Below are positions 17,694 to 27,688 of a stretch of 64,000 bases of DNA, in pieces (the first letter of the stretch is position 1; each line of letters opens with the position of its first letter). This DNA is from Anaerolineaceae bacterium (lineage in GTDB: Bacteria > Chloroflexota > Anaerolineae > Aggregatilineales > Phototrophicaceae): positions 186,001-250,000 of the forward strand of contig WGMX01000023.1 in the NCBI GenBank assembly GCA_016124855.1, read 5' to 3'. The notes under the pieces are model-generated. The model was not told where the DNA came from. It did no database searches and worked only from the letters and a program-made list of their open reading frames with translations. Both the position numbers and the translations under genes were made by a program.

Positions 17694-18887
17694 ATGACTG
17701 TTGAAAAATCGGACTTTGTTTCAAGCGGCGCAAACTTGGGGCAAGACATTAGCTCATCTGCCGAAAATGAAAATATGGATGTTACGGTACTGCGTCCAAC
17801 AGACGAAAACGAAAGTTATACCCAGCTTGTCTGGCGACGCTTCCGGCGCAGTAAAGTGTCAATTGTCGGTGGGTTCATGGTGCTGGCGCTAATTGTGTTG
17901 GCGATCTTCGCCGATTTCTTCAGCCCAACGACAATATATGGGGTTGATCTTAAATCTTCGTTTATTCCACCCCAGCAAATTCATTTTTTTACGGATGCCG
18001 AAGGTATATTCCACTTGGGGCCGTATGTTTACAACATGGATTACACGCTTGACCCCAAGACTTTCCAAGTGATGTGGGTCGAAGATACGAAAAAAGCCTA
18101 CGATATTCATTTCTTTGTGCAAGGTTCTGAATACAAGCTCCTTGGCCTCATCCCCATGAATCTTCATTTATTCGGGGTAGAAGAAGGCGGCAGTATTCAT
18201 ATTTTAGGCACAGATAAATTGGGGCGGGATTTGTGGGGCAAGGCATCAGAGGCGGGACGAATCTCGCTGACGATGAGTCTGTTTGGTACGGTCATCAGTA
18301 TTGTGATTGGCTCGGTGCTCGGCGTTGCATCGGGATACTATGGTGGCTGGATTGATAACGTTTTGCAGCGATTTACCGAGTTTGTAACGGCCTTTCCTCA
18401 ACTGCCACTATGGATGGCACTGGCTGCTTTGATCCCTAAAACGGCTGATTCATTCAGCGTTTTTGTGGTGATGGCGGTCATCTTCGCGCTGCTTTCATGG
18501 ACGACGCTGGCACGTGAAGTGCGTGGTAAAGTGCTGTCGCTGCGTGAGTCTGACTTTATTATGGCTGCGAAAGAGATGGGTTCTTCGGACGCGCGCATCA
18601 TTTTCCGGCATTTGTATCCAAATGTGTTGAGCCACGTAATCGTCATTCTGACACTGACGGTTCCCGGTATTATCCTCGCTGAGTCGTTCTTGAGCTTCTT
18701 GGGCATCGGCATCACTGAGCCGCTCATCAGTTGGGGACTTATGATGCGGAACACGCAAGACATTCAAACATTAGGGCAAAACTCATGGATTTTGGCTCCG
18801 ATTGCATTTATGGTCATCGCTGTACTGGGTTTTAACTTCCTTGGAGATGGTTTGCGAGACGCTGCTGATCCATACGCAACGCGGTAA
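17694..18887 (+). CDS. Opp/Dpp-type ABC transporter permease (DppC/OppC) with extended external loop
   Basis: At 397 residues this protein is about 100 longer than E. coli DppC. After an N-terminal cytoplasmic stretch and the first membrane helix ([19 protein letters not shown]) there is a long hydrophilic region (about residues 85-180, including [20 protein letters not shown] and [18 protein letters not shown]) before the conserved [15 protein letters not shown]. The EAA loop is [20 protein letters not shown]. The extension faces outward and may contact the large binding protein. Such long OppC versions are known in transporters linked to sugar operons. Confidence 0.92.
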   Translation: MTVEKSDFVSSGANLGQDISSSAENENMDVTVLRPTDENESYTQLVWRRFRRSKVSIVGGFMVLALIVLAIFADFFSPTTIYGVDLKSSFIPPQQIHFFTDAEGIFHLGPYVYNMDYTLDPKTFQVMWVEDTKKAYDIHFFVQGSEYKLLGLIPMNLHLFGVEEGGSIHILGTDKLGRDLWGKASEAGRISLTMSLFGTVISIVIGSVLGVASGYYGGWIDNVLQRFTEFVTAFPQLPLWMALAALIPKTADSFSVFVVMAVIFALLSWTTLAREVRGKVLSLRESDFIMAAKEMGSSDARIIFRHLYPNVLSHVIVILTLTVPGIILAESFLSFLGIGITEPLISWGLMMRNTQDIQTLGQNSWILAPIAFMVIAVLGFNFLGDGLRDAADPYATR

Positions 18888-18901
18888 TACTAAGGTGTGG
18901 C

Positions 18902-20683
18902 ATGAATAAGCCAAGACGGTTAGCGGTTGTATTGTTGATTGCTGGAATATCATTTGTCCTTTCCGGATTGTCGATGGCGGTAGTTTTTGGTCAAGATAAC
19001 GCCGGAAATGATGCCGCGGCATCCACGCAAGGATTTGTTGTTGCAGGCACAATTATGACTGATGACGGCCCTGTAGCAGGAGCTATCGTTCAAGTGCAGG
19101 CTACAGACAATAAAACGCAAACGGCTGAGGACGGCACTTTTTCATTAAACGGTCTTAAGGATTTAACGTCAGTTGTGCTAACAGCGTGGGCGCCCGGACA
19201 TTACATTGGATGGACTAAATTAGACCCCACTTCACCGGATTGGAAGGGGAGCAACCATATCACTATTATGTTGAAGGCGCTTCCTCAAAGTGACTACTCT
19301 AAGTATGAATGGTATTCATTCGATGGGACTGATGGTTCGGCGGCGTGTGGATTGTGCCATCGAGAATATACAGAATGGCAGGCAGATCGGCATTCAATGG
19401 CCGCAACCAATGACCGTTTTCTTGATGTTTATATGGGTACTGACATAAACGGTGAATCGGGTCAACAAACTAACTTTGATGTTGATGGCAAACCACTGCC
19501 GCCCGATTCTAGCCAACCGTTTCATGGGCCGGGCTTTCGGTTAGATAATCCAAGTCGCGGGGGTAACTGCGCCACATGTCACACGCCGACGGCCTCAAAT
19601 GTATCTAACGATCAGAACTGCACATGGTCAGGATGTCACACGGGTTTAACGATTGAACGATCAAATGGACTGTTGCAGTATTCGGCAATACCGTCAAAAA
19701 ACTTGAAGGGAGATGCTGCTGAAGGCATTAGCTGCGAATTCTGTCATAAGACGGTGAATGTCATTATTGACCCGAAGACAGGTATGCCATTTCCCGACAT
19801 GCCGGGAATTCTCTCGATGGAACTGCGGCGACCCCGCGATGACAGCCAACAGGTGTTTTTTGGTACGCTGGTTGACGTAGCCCGTGCTGATAGTTATTTG
19901 CCACTACTTTCAGAAAGCCAATTTTGTGCGGGATGTCATTTCGGAGTGTTTGGCGGTGTTGTGGGTATGCAGCGGGTTAAAGACGGAACGGTTGTTTACA
20001 ACTCATATGGTGAGTGGTTAACCAGCCCTTACAGTGACCCCAAGACCGGCAAAACCTGCCAGCAGTGTCATATGTCGGTTTCGGCTGATAATTGGTTTGT
20101 GTTTCCAGAAAAAGGAGGGTTAACACGGGATGGTGTACAGCTTCATGACCATACGATGTTAGGACCGTCGGATGGAAATATGCTTCAAAATACAGTGACG
20201 ATGACAACCGACGCTCAGCACGTGGGAAACCAAATCCGGGTCAAGGTCAGCATTACCAATGATCGGGCAGGTCACGATGTCCCTACGGACGTCCCAATGC
20301 GGTCAGTGATACTTGTGGTTGAAGCACTGGATGCAAAAGGCAATCTACTGACATTGGCTGATGGCTCAGTAAATCCGGCATATTCAGGAGATTATGCAGG
20401 ACTACCGGGTAAGACGTTCGCCAAAATTCTGAGGGATGAATTGACCGGTGAAGCGCCTACGATAGCCTTCTGGCGACCGGTAACAATAGTTGAAGATAAC
20501 CGCATCAAGGCCATGGCAACGGATACATCTAACTATGTCTTCGCGCTGCGGACTAACGAAGCTGTTACGGTAAACGTAAAACTAATATACCGATGGGCAT
20601 TTTATGAACTTATGCAACAGAAGGGCTGGAACGATCCTGATATCCTTATGGAACACGCAACCGTACAGTTACCAGCGAATTAA
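18902..20683 (+). CDS. Secreted multihaem cytochrome c with N-terminal carboxypeptidase-regulatory-like domain
   Basis: The 593 residues begin with a signal or anchor segment (about 7-30). Residues 44-125 form a carboxypeptidase-regulatory/Ig-like domain (VVAGTIMTDDGPVAGAIVQV, then AEDGTFSLNGL). Six covalent haem sites follow: C149-x2-C152-H, C223-x2-C226-H, C240-x4-C245-H (an unusual CX4CH), C278-x2-C281-H, C342-x2-C345-H and C386-x2-C389-H. The spread and phrases like CHREYTEWQADRHSMAATNDRF recall cytochrome c554-type multihaem proteins. The C-terminal third lacks haem motifs and looks beta-rich. The gene sits 14 bases after the OppC gene and 12 before the OppF gene, inside the transporter operon, which is an odd place for an electron-transfer protein. 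Its function is unknown. Confidence 0.88.
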   Translation: MNKPRRLAVVLLIAGISFVLSGLSMAVVFGQDNAGNDAAASTQGFVVAGTIMTDDGPVAGAIVQVQATDNKTQTAEDGTFSLNGLKDLTSVVLTAWAPGHYIGWTKLDPTSPDWKGSNHITIMLKALPQSDYSKYEWYSFDGTDGSAACGLCHREYTEWQADRHSMAATNDRFLDVYMGTDINGESGQQTNFDVDGKPLPPDSSQPFHGPGFRLDNPSRGGNCATCHTPTASNVSNDQNCTWSGCHTGLTIERSNGLLQYSAIPSKNLKGDAAEGISCEFCHKTVNVIIDPKTGMPFPDMPGILSMELRRPRDDSQQVFFGTLVDVARADSYLPLLSESQFCAGCHFGVFGGVVGMQRVKDGTVVYNSYGEWLTSPYSDPKTGKTCQQCHMSVSADNWFVFPEKGGLTRDGVQLHDHTMLGPSDGNMLQNTVTMTTDAQHVGNQIRVKVSITNDRAGHDVPTDVPMRSVILVVEALDAKGNLLTLADGSVNPAYSGDYAGLPGKTFAKILRDELTGEAPTIAFWRPVTIVEDNRIKAMATDTSNYVFALRTNEAVTVNVKLIYRWAFYELMQQKGWNDPDILMEHATVQLPAN

Positions 20684-20695
20684 TGGAAAACAATA

Positions 20696-21718
20696 ATGAG
20701 TGAAAAAGACAATATTATTCTTGAAGTAAAAGACCTGAAACTCCATTTCCCTATTCAACGGGGTTTATTACAGCGGGTTGTGGGTCACGTTAAGGCCGTT
20801 GACGGTGTAAGTTTTAAACTGCGTGATGGTGAAGTATTAGGTTTAGTTGGCGAAAGCGGCTGCGGCAAAACAACGGTCGGTCGCACAATTCTGCGGCTTT
20901 ATGACCCTACTTCCGGCGAAATTTGGTATCAACGGCGTAACGGGGAACGCGTTAATCTCGCCGAAATAAACCAGAAACAAATGAAACCGCTGCGGCGTGA
21001 CATGCGTATGATTTTTCAGGATCCGTTTAGTTCATTGAATCCACGCCTGACAGTGAAGGATATTATCAGCGAACCGCTTGAGATTCATGGGATTGCGCGT
21101 GGAAAAGAAGCTGAAAAACGCGTAGCGGAATTGATGGAGTCAGTAGGCTTAAACCCGGCACTGATGCGGCGTTATCCTCATGAGTTTTCAGGCGGACAGC
21201 GTCAGCGCATCGGCCTTGCACGAACACTTTCGTTGAATCCACGTTTGATCGTGGCGGATGAACCGGTGTCTGCTCTGGATGTGTCGGTTCAGGCACAAGT
21301 GTTGAATCTGCTTCAAGAATTGCAAAAACGGCTAGGCTTGACGTTGATTTTTGTCGCTCATGATTTGTCTGTGGTTGAACACATTTCTGACCGGATTGCA
21401 GTAATGTATGTCGGCAAAATCGTGGAATTAGCGGAGACTTCAGAGCTGCTGCTGCATCCGCTGCATCCTTATACCGAAGCGCTGCTTTCGGCGATTCCTC
21501 CGGCAGATCCTGATTTTCGTCAAGAACGTATCCAGTTACAGGGCGAAGTACCCAGTCCCGCAAACCCTCCAGCCGGATGCATTTTTCACACACGCTGCCG
21601 GTATGCCAAGCCGGAATGCGCCGAGAAAGTTCCTCAACTGACAGAAGTTGAACCGGGGCATTGGGTAAGCTGCCATTTTGCTAAAGAACTACAGCTAAAG
21701 GGGATTATGCCAGCATGA
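20696..21718 (+). CDS. Opp/Dpp-type ABC transporter ATP-binding protein (DppF/OppF)
   Basis: This 340-residue ATPase has Walker A at 52-59 (GESGCGKT), [16 protein letters not shown], signature [13 protein letters not shown] and Walker [13 protein letters not shown]. The C-terminal Opp extension contains [15 protein letters not shown]. It is the second ATPase that completes the transporter with the DppD-type protein. Its stop codon overlaps the next start by four bases. Confidence 0.93.
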   Translation: MSEKDNIILEVKDLKLHFPIQRGLLQRVVGHVKAVDGVSFKLRDGEVLGLVGESGCGKTTVGRTILRLYDPTSGEIWYQRRNGERVNLAEINQKQMKPLRRDMRMIFQDPFSSLNPRLTVKDIISEPLEIHGIARGKEAEKRVAELMESVGLNPALMRRYPHEFSGGQRQRIGLARTLSLNPRLIVADEPVSALDVSVQAQVLNLLQELQKRLGLTLIFVAHDLSVVEHISDRIAVMYVGKIVELAETSELLLHPLHPYTEALLSAIPPADPDFRQERIQLQGEVPSPANPPAGCIFHTRCRYAKPECAEKVPQLTEVEPGHWVSCHFAKELQLKGIMPA

Positions 21719-22065
21719 ATACCCAATCTCCTATTCAGGCTGCTATCGCCTATATTCCGATTATCGGATGGCTTTATGTGTATGTTTTGCAGCGTAAAAA
21801 TCCATCCGCCATTTTTCACCTCCGTCAGTCAATTGGCCTTGTGCTTTTTCTGATTGGGACACTGGTCGGTTGGGCGATTGTGGCCTACTTAATCGGGCTT
21901 ATTCCTTATATGGCTGCTTTTAGTGTTGCGCTGTTCACCATTGTTATTGCAGCTTACTTTTTTGGCGCGTTAACGCTGGTTATGGGCATCGTAAATGCTT
22001 TGAAAAATAAATCTATCCCACTGCCAATATTTGGGCGATGGGCGAGTCGACTGCCGATTACATAA
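21715..22065 (+). CDS. Small membrane protein, DUF4870/Tic20-like
   Basis: The 116 residues carry three to four hydrophobic helices with the motif [13 protein letters not shown], typical of DUF4870-type proteins. The ATGA overlap with the ATPase gene shows tight coupling. The role is unknown; it may be a transporter accessory or an unrelated passenger. Confidence 0.7.
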   Translation: MNTQSPIQAAIAYIPIIGWLYVYVLQRKNPSAIFHLRQSIGLVLFLIGTLVGWAIVAYLIGLIPYMAAFSVALFTIVIAAYFFGALTLVMGIVNALKNKSIPLPIFGRWASRLPIT

Positions 22066-22095
22066 ATCACTAACTTAGAAGGAGTAGAACTTCAC

Positions 22096-23451
22096 ATGGC
22101 TAAAATTGCGTTTATTGGCGCGGGGAGCCTCGTGTTCACCCGCAATTTGTGCAGCGACATTTTATTTGTGCCAGCGCTGCAAGATAGTACGCTGACTTTG
22201 ATGGATATCGATGCAGCACGGCTCGAGCAATCACGAAAGGTCGTTCAGGCCATAGTCGATCAACGGGGTTTAAAAGCGCGAATCGAGGCCACTACTGACC
22301 GGCGCGCGGCAATCAAAGGCGCTGATTATGTGGTGACCACCTTCCAGCAGGGTGGGCTGGATGCTTACAAACTCGATTTGGATATCCCGCAGCGTTATGG
22401 AGTTGAGCAGTGTGTCGGGGATACTTTAGGACCCGGCGGTGTATTTCGTTCACTACGTACTATTCCGGTGCTGCTGGATATTGGTCGCGAAATGGATGAA
22501 CTTGCACCCGATGCGTTGCTGCTCAATTATGTGAACCCGATGGCGGCTAATTGTTGGGCGTTTGGTAAGGGCACCGGTCGTCCACACGTTGGTTTATGTC
22601 ACAGTGTACAGGGAACTAGCGAAATGTTGGCGCGTTGGATTGACGTGCCTTACCACGAAGTCACCTATCGTAGCGCTGGTATTAACCATCAGGCGTTTTT
22701 TCTTGATTTCAAACGTGGCAATGAAGATTTGTATCCTTTGATTTGGAAGGCCATTGAACAGCCGATTATTTATGGTGAAGAACCGGTTCGCATCGACATT
22801 ATGAAACACTTCGGGTACTTTGTTACCGAGTCGAGCGGTCATGCAAGCGAGTACATGCCTTATTTCCGTAAGACCGCCAATATGGTCAATAACGAACTCG
22901 TTCCCAAGTTTAAGAGTCCAAATGATCACTGGTTTGATTGGGGGCGTACCGGTGGTTACTATCGTCATTGCATTGACCGCCAGAACAAATTCAATAACGA
23001 ATATGAAGCCATGATCGCTGATGGTTCGGTTGTGCCGACCGAACGTACCCACGAATATGGTTCGTGGATTATCGAAGCGATGGAGACTAACCAACCAACC
23101 GTTATTGCTGGAAATGTTCCTAATGTGGGATTAATTGACAACTTGCCGCACGGCTGCTGCGTTGAAGTACCCTGTTTGGTTAATGGCAATGGGATACAAC
23201 CGACGAAGATTGGTTCGGTGCCGACTCAACTTGCGGCGCTGAATCGCACCAATATCAATGTTCAGGAACTTATCGTTGAGGCGGCATTAACTGGAAACAC
23301 AGAAGCCGTGTACCATGCTGTGATGCTTGACCCACTAACCGCTGCGGTTTGCACATTGGATCAAATTCGGTCTATGGTCAGCGATCTACTGGCAGCCGAA
23401 CAGCAATGGTTGCCTCAATTTAGAAATGCTCAGAAAATCGTAACTGCATAA
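22096..23451 (+). CDS. GH4 NAD+-dependent glycosidase, alpha-galactosidase type
   Basis: This 451-residue protein has an N-terminal Rossmann motif (FIGAGSLVFTRNL) for NAD+, NYVNPMAANCW and the metal and active-site segment C168-H-S-V ([12 protein letters not shown]), with NH at 197-198 (AGINHQAFF). GH4 enzymes use NAD+ and Mn2+ in a redox-elimination mechanism. The CHSV form is the one associated with alpha-galactosidases (MelA-like). A good AAGGAG site precedes the ATG. It is followed after 24 bases by a paralogue, and both should act in the cytoplasm on sugars brought in by the upstream transporter. Confidence 0.9.
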   Translation: MAKIAFIGAGSLVFTRNLCSDILFVPALQDSTLTLMDIDAARLEQSRKVVQAIVDQRGLKARIEATTDRRAAIKGADYVVTTFQQGGLDAYKLDLDIPQRYGVEQCVGDTLGPGGVFRSLRTIPVLLDIGREMDELAPDALLLNYVNPMAANCWAFGKGTGRPHVGLCHSVQGTSEMLARWIDVPYHEVTYRSAGINHQAFFLDFKRGNEDLYPLIWKAIEQPIIYGEEPVRIDIMKHFGYFVTESSGHASEYMPYFRKTANMVNNELVPKFKSPNDHWFDWGRTGGYYRHCIDRQNKFNNEYEAMIADGSVVPTERTHEYGSWIIEAMETNQPTVIAGNVPNVGLIDNLPHGCCVEVPCLVNGNGIQPTKIGSVPTQLAALNRTNINVQELIVEAALTGNTEAVYHAVMLDPLTAAVCTLDQIRSMVSDLLAAEQQWLPQFRNAQKIVTA

Positions 23452-23475
23452 AACATCGATAAGGACATCAAGATA

Positions 23476-24777
23476 ATGCCGAAGATCACTTTTCTTGGAG
23501 CAGGCAGCACAGTATTTGCCCAAAACTTAATGGGGGATATTCTGAGCTTTCCTGAATTGGCTAATTCGACTATTAGTCTGCATGACATTGATATGGAGCG
23601 CCTCAAAACCTCGGAGATTGTGGCGCATAAAGTCGCCGAAACATTGGGCGTAAACCCCAAAATTGAAGCCTCGCTTGACCGTAAAAAGTCACTTGAAGGC
23701 GCGGATTATGCCATTGCGATGTTCCAAGTCGCTGGATATAAACCCGGTACGGTCACCGACTTTGAAATTCCCAAAAAATATGGTCTGCGGCAGACCATTG
23801 CTGATACGCTCGGTATTGGCGGTATCATGCGCGGCCTGCGGACTATTCCAGTAATGGTCGATATGTGCCGTGACATGGAACAATTATGCCCGGATGTGAC
23901 ATTCCTTCAGTATGTGAATCCAATGGCGATGAACTGCTGGGCATTGAGCCGTGCTACATCGATTAAGACAATAGGTTTGTGTCACAGTGTTCAAGGGACA
24001 GCCGAACAGCTTGCCCGCGATATTAATATCCCGATTGAAGACATCAACTATATCTGCGCGGGTATTAACCACATGGCGTTTTATCTTAAGTTCGAGCGTG
24101 ATGGCCAGAACTTATACCCGCTGATTCGCAAAGTCTTGGATGATGGTCGCCAGCCGGATTGGAACCGTGTACGATACGAAATGTTTAAACGCCTTGGTTA
24201 TTTTGTGACTGAATCCAGCGAACATTTCAGTGAATATACGCCATGGTTCATTAAGCGTGACCGTCCTGATTTGATTGAGGAATTCAACATCCCGTTGGAC
24301 GAGTATATCCGCCGCTGCGAAGTTCAACTTGCCGGTTGGGAAGCGCTGCGGAAGCGCCTCGAAAATGGCGAAGAAAAGATTGAAGTGCACCGCAGCCATG
24401 AATATGGCTCATTGATTATCCACAGCCAAGAAACGGGCCAACCGCGTGTGGTATACGGAAATGTACCTAATCGAGGGTTGATTGATAACCTGCCGCAAGG
24501 CTGCTGCGTGGAAGTGCCATGCTTGGTGGATAAGAGTGGTATTCAGCCGACTAAGATAGGAACATTACCACCACAACTCGCGGCGCTCATGCAAACCAAT
24601 GTTAACGTCCAGTCGTTGACGGTCGAGGCAGCTTTGACGGGTAAGCGTGAGCATATCTACCATGCTGCTATGCTTGATCCCCACACTGCCGCTGAGCTAA
24701 GCCTCGAGCAAATTTGGAATTTGGTCGATGACTTAATTGCGGCGCATGGCGATTGGCTGCCTGCCTATACCAATTAA
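23476..24777 (+). CDS. GH4 NAD+-dependent glycosidase, second alpha-galactosidase-type paralogue
   Basis: This 433-residue protein shares architecture with the gene before it: [13 protein letters not shown] for NAD+, [12 protein letters not shown]169-H-S-V ([12 protein letters not shown]) and [12 protein letters not shown]. The two differ along their length, so they are old paralogues that probably differ in linkage or chain-length preference rather than recent duplicates. It is the last gene of the operon, and a strong terminator follows. Confidence 0.9.
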   Translation: MPKITFLGAGSTVFAQNLMGDILSFPELANSTISLHDIDMERLKTSEIVAHKVAETLGVNPKIEASLDRKKSLEGADYAIAMFQVAGYKPGTVTDFEIPKKYGLRQTIADTLGIGGIMRGLRTIPVMVDMCRDMEQLCPDVTFLQYVNPMAMNCWALSRATSIKTIGLCHSVQGTAEQLARDINIPIEDINYICAGINHMAFYLKFERDGQNLYPLIRKVLDDGRQPDWNRVRYEMFKRLGYFVTESSEHFSEYTPWFIKRDRPDLIEEFNIPLDEYIRRCEVQLAGWEALRKRLENGEEKIEVHRSHEYGSLIIHSQETGQPRVVYGNVPNRGLIDNLPQGCCVEVPCLVDKSGIQPTKIGTLPPQLAALMQTNVNVQSLTVEAALTGKREHIYHAAMLDPHTAAELSLEQIWNLVDDLIAAHGDWLPAYTN

Positions 24778-24803
24778 TTGCTGTCAAATAAGGATGCGTA
24801 GTG

Positions 24804-24835
24804 AAGGGCGCTGAACAAAAGCGCCCTTTAATTTT
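24804..24835 (+). terminator. Rho-independent terminator of the Opp/GH4 operon
   Basis: AAGGGCGCT (24804-24812) and AGCGCCCTT (24820-24828) form a perfect 9-bp stem with a seven-base loop, followed by TAATTTTT. It lies between this operon and the convergent YifB gene. Confidence 0.9.
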
Positions 24836-26380
24836 TCAGGTTGCTTGCTGTCGAGGACGATATTGCAGCGACTCGGCGATATGCTGGACTTCAATCCGAC
24901 GGCTATCTTCGAGGTCGGCAATGGTACGGCTGAGTTTTATCACACGATGATACGACCGGGCACTTAGCTGCATCCGTTTAGTTGATATTTCAAGCAGTTG
25001 TTTGGCCTCCGGTGAAAGATAGCATAATTGTTGAATTTCGCTGACACCCATATCGGAATTTGCGTAGAGGCCGGCGCGACCTTCAAAACGTTTGCGCTGG
25101 TGTTCACGTGCGCTTTCGACGCGCTGGCGCACAACCGCTGATGTTTCGGCGCGTTCGTCACTCATCAATTTGTCGTACTCGACGCGCGGCACATCAACAT
25201 GTAAATCAATGCGGTCGAGCAGTGGGCCGGAGAGCCGCCCCTGATAACGGGTAATCATGGTTGGTGAGCAAGTACAAGCACGTGTATTATCGCCAAAATA
25301 ACCACAGGGGCAGGGATTCATTGCTCCCACGAGCAGGAAATTGGCCGGAAAGGTCATGCTCCCCTGCGCCCGACTGATGGTCACTATCTTATCTTCAATC
25401 GGCTGTCGCAGTACCTCCAACGTTTTTGGAGCCATTTCTACAATCTCATCAATAAAAAGTACACCCCGGTGAGCCATCGAAATTTCACCGGGCTTTGGCG
25501 TTGAGCCGCCTCCCACGAGTCCAGCTTGAGAAATAGTGTGATGCGGCGCACGAAAAGGCCGCGCCTGTACAAGTGGTTTGCTGCCTTGCAACATATCGGC
25601 TACGGAATAAATTCGGGTTACTTCTAGGGCTTCATCCAGCGTGAGCTTGGGCAGGATTCCGGGCATAGCGCGGGCAAGCAGCGTTTTTCCGACGCCGGGT
25701 GAGCCGGATAACAATAAATTGTGATTGCCACCTGCCGCAATTTCTAAAGCGCGTTTGACATGCTGCTGCCCCTTTATATCGGCAAAATCGACAATTCCGT
25801 CTGGCAATACATCGTCGTCAATAGTCAAAGGAGGAGGCGCATAGGGCGTGATGGGATTAAGTCCGTAAAGATGTTCGACCAACTGGCCGAGAGATTCTAC
25901 GGGAATAATCTCGATGCCGCTGATTAATGCAGCTTGCGGGGCGTCTTCGGCGGCTACAAAAACGTGTTCCATACCTTCCTGATAGGCTGTATACACCATA
26001 GGCATAACGCCTTTGACATGACGGATACTACCATCGAGTGAAAGTTCGCCAATAAAGAGACTGTTTTCCAAAGCACCTAAAGGGATTTGATCTGTAGCGG
26101 CTAACACGCCAACTGCGATCGCAAGGTCGTAGGCCGGACCGTGTTTGGGGATATCGGCAGGTGATAAGTTGACAACATAGCCCTTGTTCGGGAATTGAAG
26201 ATGGGAATTTTTTACGGCGGCGCGCACCCGTTCCCGGCTTTCTTTTACGGCACTATCGGGCAAACCTACGATGGTGAAGATTGGAACCCCTGCGCGAGGA
26301 TTAAAATCCACTTCGACTTCGATGATACAGCCATCTAATCCTATGACTGCACAGGCACGCACAATTGCCAGCATAAACAC
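24836..26380 (-). CDS. comM: YifB/ComM-family Mg-chelatase-like AAA+ ATPase
   Basis: This 514-residue protein has the full-length layout: an N-terminal Lon-protease-like domain (residues 1-170, FTIVGLPDSAVKESRERVRAA is in that region), then an AAA+ domain with Walker A at 226-233 (GSPGVGKT), Walker B LFIDEI and sensor regions, and a Cys motif PCPCGYFGDNTRACTCSP. In Haemophilus and Vibrio, ComM is a helicase that promotes branch migration during natural transformation. The family is widespread, so competence is not implied. The frame opens MFML; the third residue (26374) is an alternative start. Confidence 0.93.
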   Translation of the reverse strand: MFMLAIVRACAVIGLDGCIIEVEVDFNPRAGVPIFTIVGLPDSAVKESRERVRAAVKNSHLQFPNKGYVVNLSPADIPKHGPAYDLAIAVGVLAATDQIPLGALENSLFIGELSLDGSIRHVKGVMPMVYTAYQEGMEHVFVAAEDAPQAALISGIEIIPVESLGQLVEHLYGLNPITPYAPPPLTIDDDVLPDGIVDFADIKGQQHVKRALEIAAGGNHNLLLSGSPGVGKTLLARAMPGILPKLTLDEALEVTRIYSVADMLQGSKPLVQARPFRAPHHTISQAGLVGGGSTPKPGEISMAHRGVLFIDEIVEMAPKTLEVLRQPIEDKIVTISRAQGSMTFPANFLLVGAMNPCPCGYFGDNTRACTCSPTMITRYQGRLSGPLLDRIDLHVDVPRVEYDKLMSDERAETSAVVRQRVESAREHQRKRFEGRAGLYANSDMGVSEIQQLCYLSPEAKQLLEISTKRMQLSARSYHRVIKLSRTIADLEDSRRIEVQHIAESLQYRPRQQAT

Positions 26381-26683
26381 TCTCTATCGTTGACAAATCA
26401 ACAGGATATATAGTTCCACCCATATCTTCATTATCTTATGCATTTTTGAAACAGTCCACCTGATACATCTAAATTCGCATTAAGCATTGATCATGGTCTA
26501 TTTTTGGAGCATAAGAAGATCTATATCCATTCGGCGAGTTATTAAACTATACGCCGGCTGCTCGAAATTGTGGGAAGTCGATTCAATTCTACATAAACCA
26601 AAAACTAAATCGTCATATAATGAATGTATAGTTCTACATGATGGATTTCACTTTTTATACACTATGGAAATCGAGGAAATTAT
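26381..26683. other. Divergent intergenic region without a recognised gene
   Basis: These 303 AT-rich bases separate the YifB gene from the membrane cluster. No RNA gene, repeat or strong hairpin is evident. It presumably holds both promoters. Confidence 0.4.
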
Positions 26684-27688
26684 ATGAATGAAGCCCCATC
26701 TCGCCGCCCTATGACATTTACTTTTCTCGAATTACTTGACCGAACTTTTAGGCTGTACCGCGAAAACTTTTTGACCATCGTAGGTTTGGTGGCGATGGTT
26801 AGTATTCCGATCACGATCATATCACTGCTTTTGAATCCTGCGACAAGCGCCGCTTTGAGCAATCAACCGGGTGCATTTTCCAGAACAACCAGCCCCCTAC
26901 AAAGTTTGACGGGTTTACTTAGCCTGATTGAAGTTGTGTTGATTTATGCGCCGCTGACGTACATCGCTTCTGAATACCTGTTTAATCACAAAGTGACGAT
27001 TGGTGAGGCATTTAGGGCTACTCGAAGCCGTTTCACAAAAATGGGGTGTGGGATCATCTTACTCGGTGTTTTCGTGCTTGTCATAATTGTGATTGCTGCT
27101 GTCCTTATCGTTGCTATACCACCGGCTCTGGCACTTTTTGGAATCTTAATCTATATCATTGTTGCGGCGTATTCGGTTTTCTTTCCCGTAATTACGTTGG
27201 AGGATATCGGCCCGTCGACGGCGATCACCCGTTCATATGTATTGGGAAAACGACGTTTCTGGACGGTCGTTGGCTTGGGTATCATCTTAGCCATTATCAC
27301 CTTAATCGTGGAGGCAATCTTAGGTGGTTCTGCTGCGGTCTTAATTTATTCAACCACGCCGGGACGCAACTCCAGTTCACAATTACTGCTCGTTACCTTT
27401 TTGAATTCGATCATCAGCATTTTTATCACTCCGATTTCTCCGATTGCTTTTACATTGTTGTATTACGACATTCGTGCCCGAAGCGAAGGCTTAGATATTA
27501 TGCTGGATTCGAGTGGCAATCCCGCTGCGCGTCCCTCGGATTTTTCTTCGCCTGAAACTCGATTTCGCTTGGACGGTCACGATTGGCGCAATATCGCCAT
27601 TCTTACGGCGATTGGTTTAGTGACTGGTTTGGTCGGCAGCGGTCTGATCAGAGCGTTTGTCGAACAATACTCGCGCACGCTGCGATGA
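26684..27688 (+). CDS. Uncharacterised polytopic membrane protein
   Basis: This 334-residue protein has about six hydrophobic helices. It begins with a short cytoplasmic segment (FTFLELLDRTFRLYRENFLT), which resembles the glycerophosphodiester phosphodiesterase membrane-domain type proteins found next to MoxR/DUF58 clusters. The ATG has GAGGA six bases upstream. Its stop overlaps the next start by four bases, so it belongs to the same operon. Its function is unknown. Confidence 0.8.
   Translation: MNEAPSRRPMTFTFLELLDRTFRLYRENFLTIVGLVAMVSIPITIISLLLNPATSAALSNQPGAFSRTTSPLQSLTGLLSLIEVVLIYAPLTYIASEYLFNHKVTIGEAFRATRSRFTKMGCGIILLGVFVLVIIVIAAVLIVAIPPALALFGILIYIIVAAYSVFFPVITLEDIGPSTAITRSYVLGKRRFWTVVGLGIILAIITLIVEAILGGSAAVLIYSTTPGRNSSSQLLLVTFLNSIISIFITPISPIAFTLLYYDIRARSEGLDIMLDSSGNPAARPSDFSSPETRFRLDGHDWRNIAILTAIGLVTGLVGSGLIRAFVEQYSRTLR

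Noticed and set aside
26487..26687. 66-codon plus-strand frame before the membrane protein gene
   Set aside because: It overlaps the next start and lacks a ribosome site. The composition looks non-coding.
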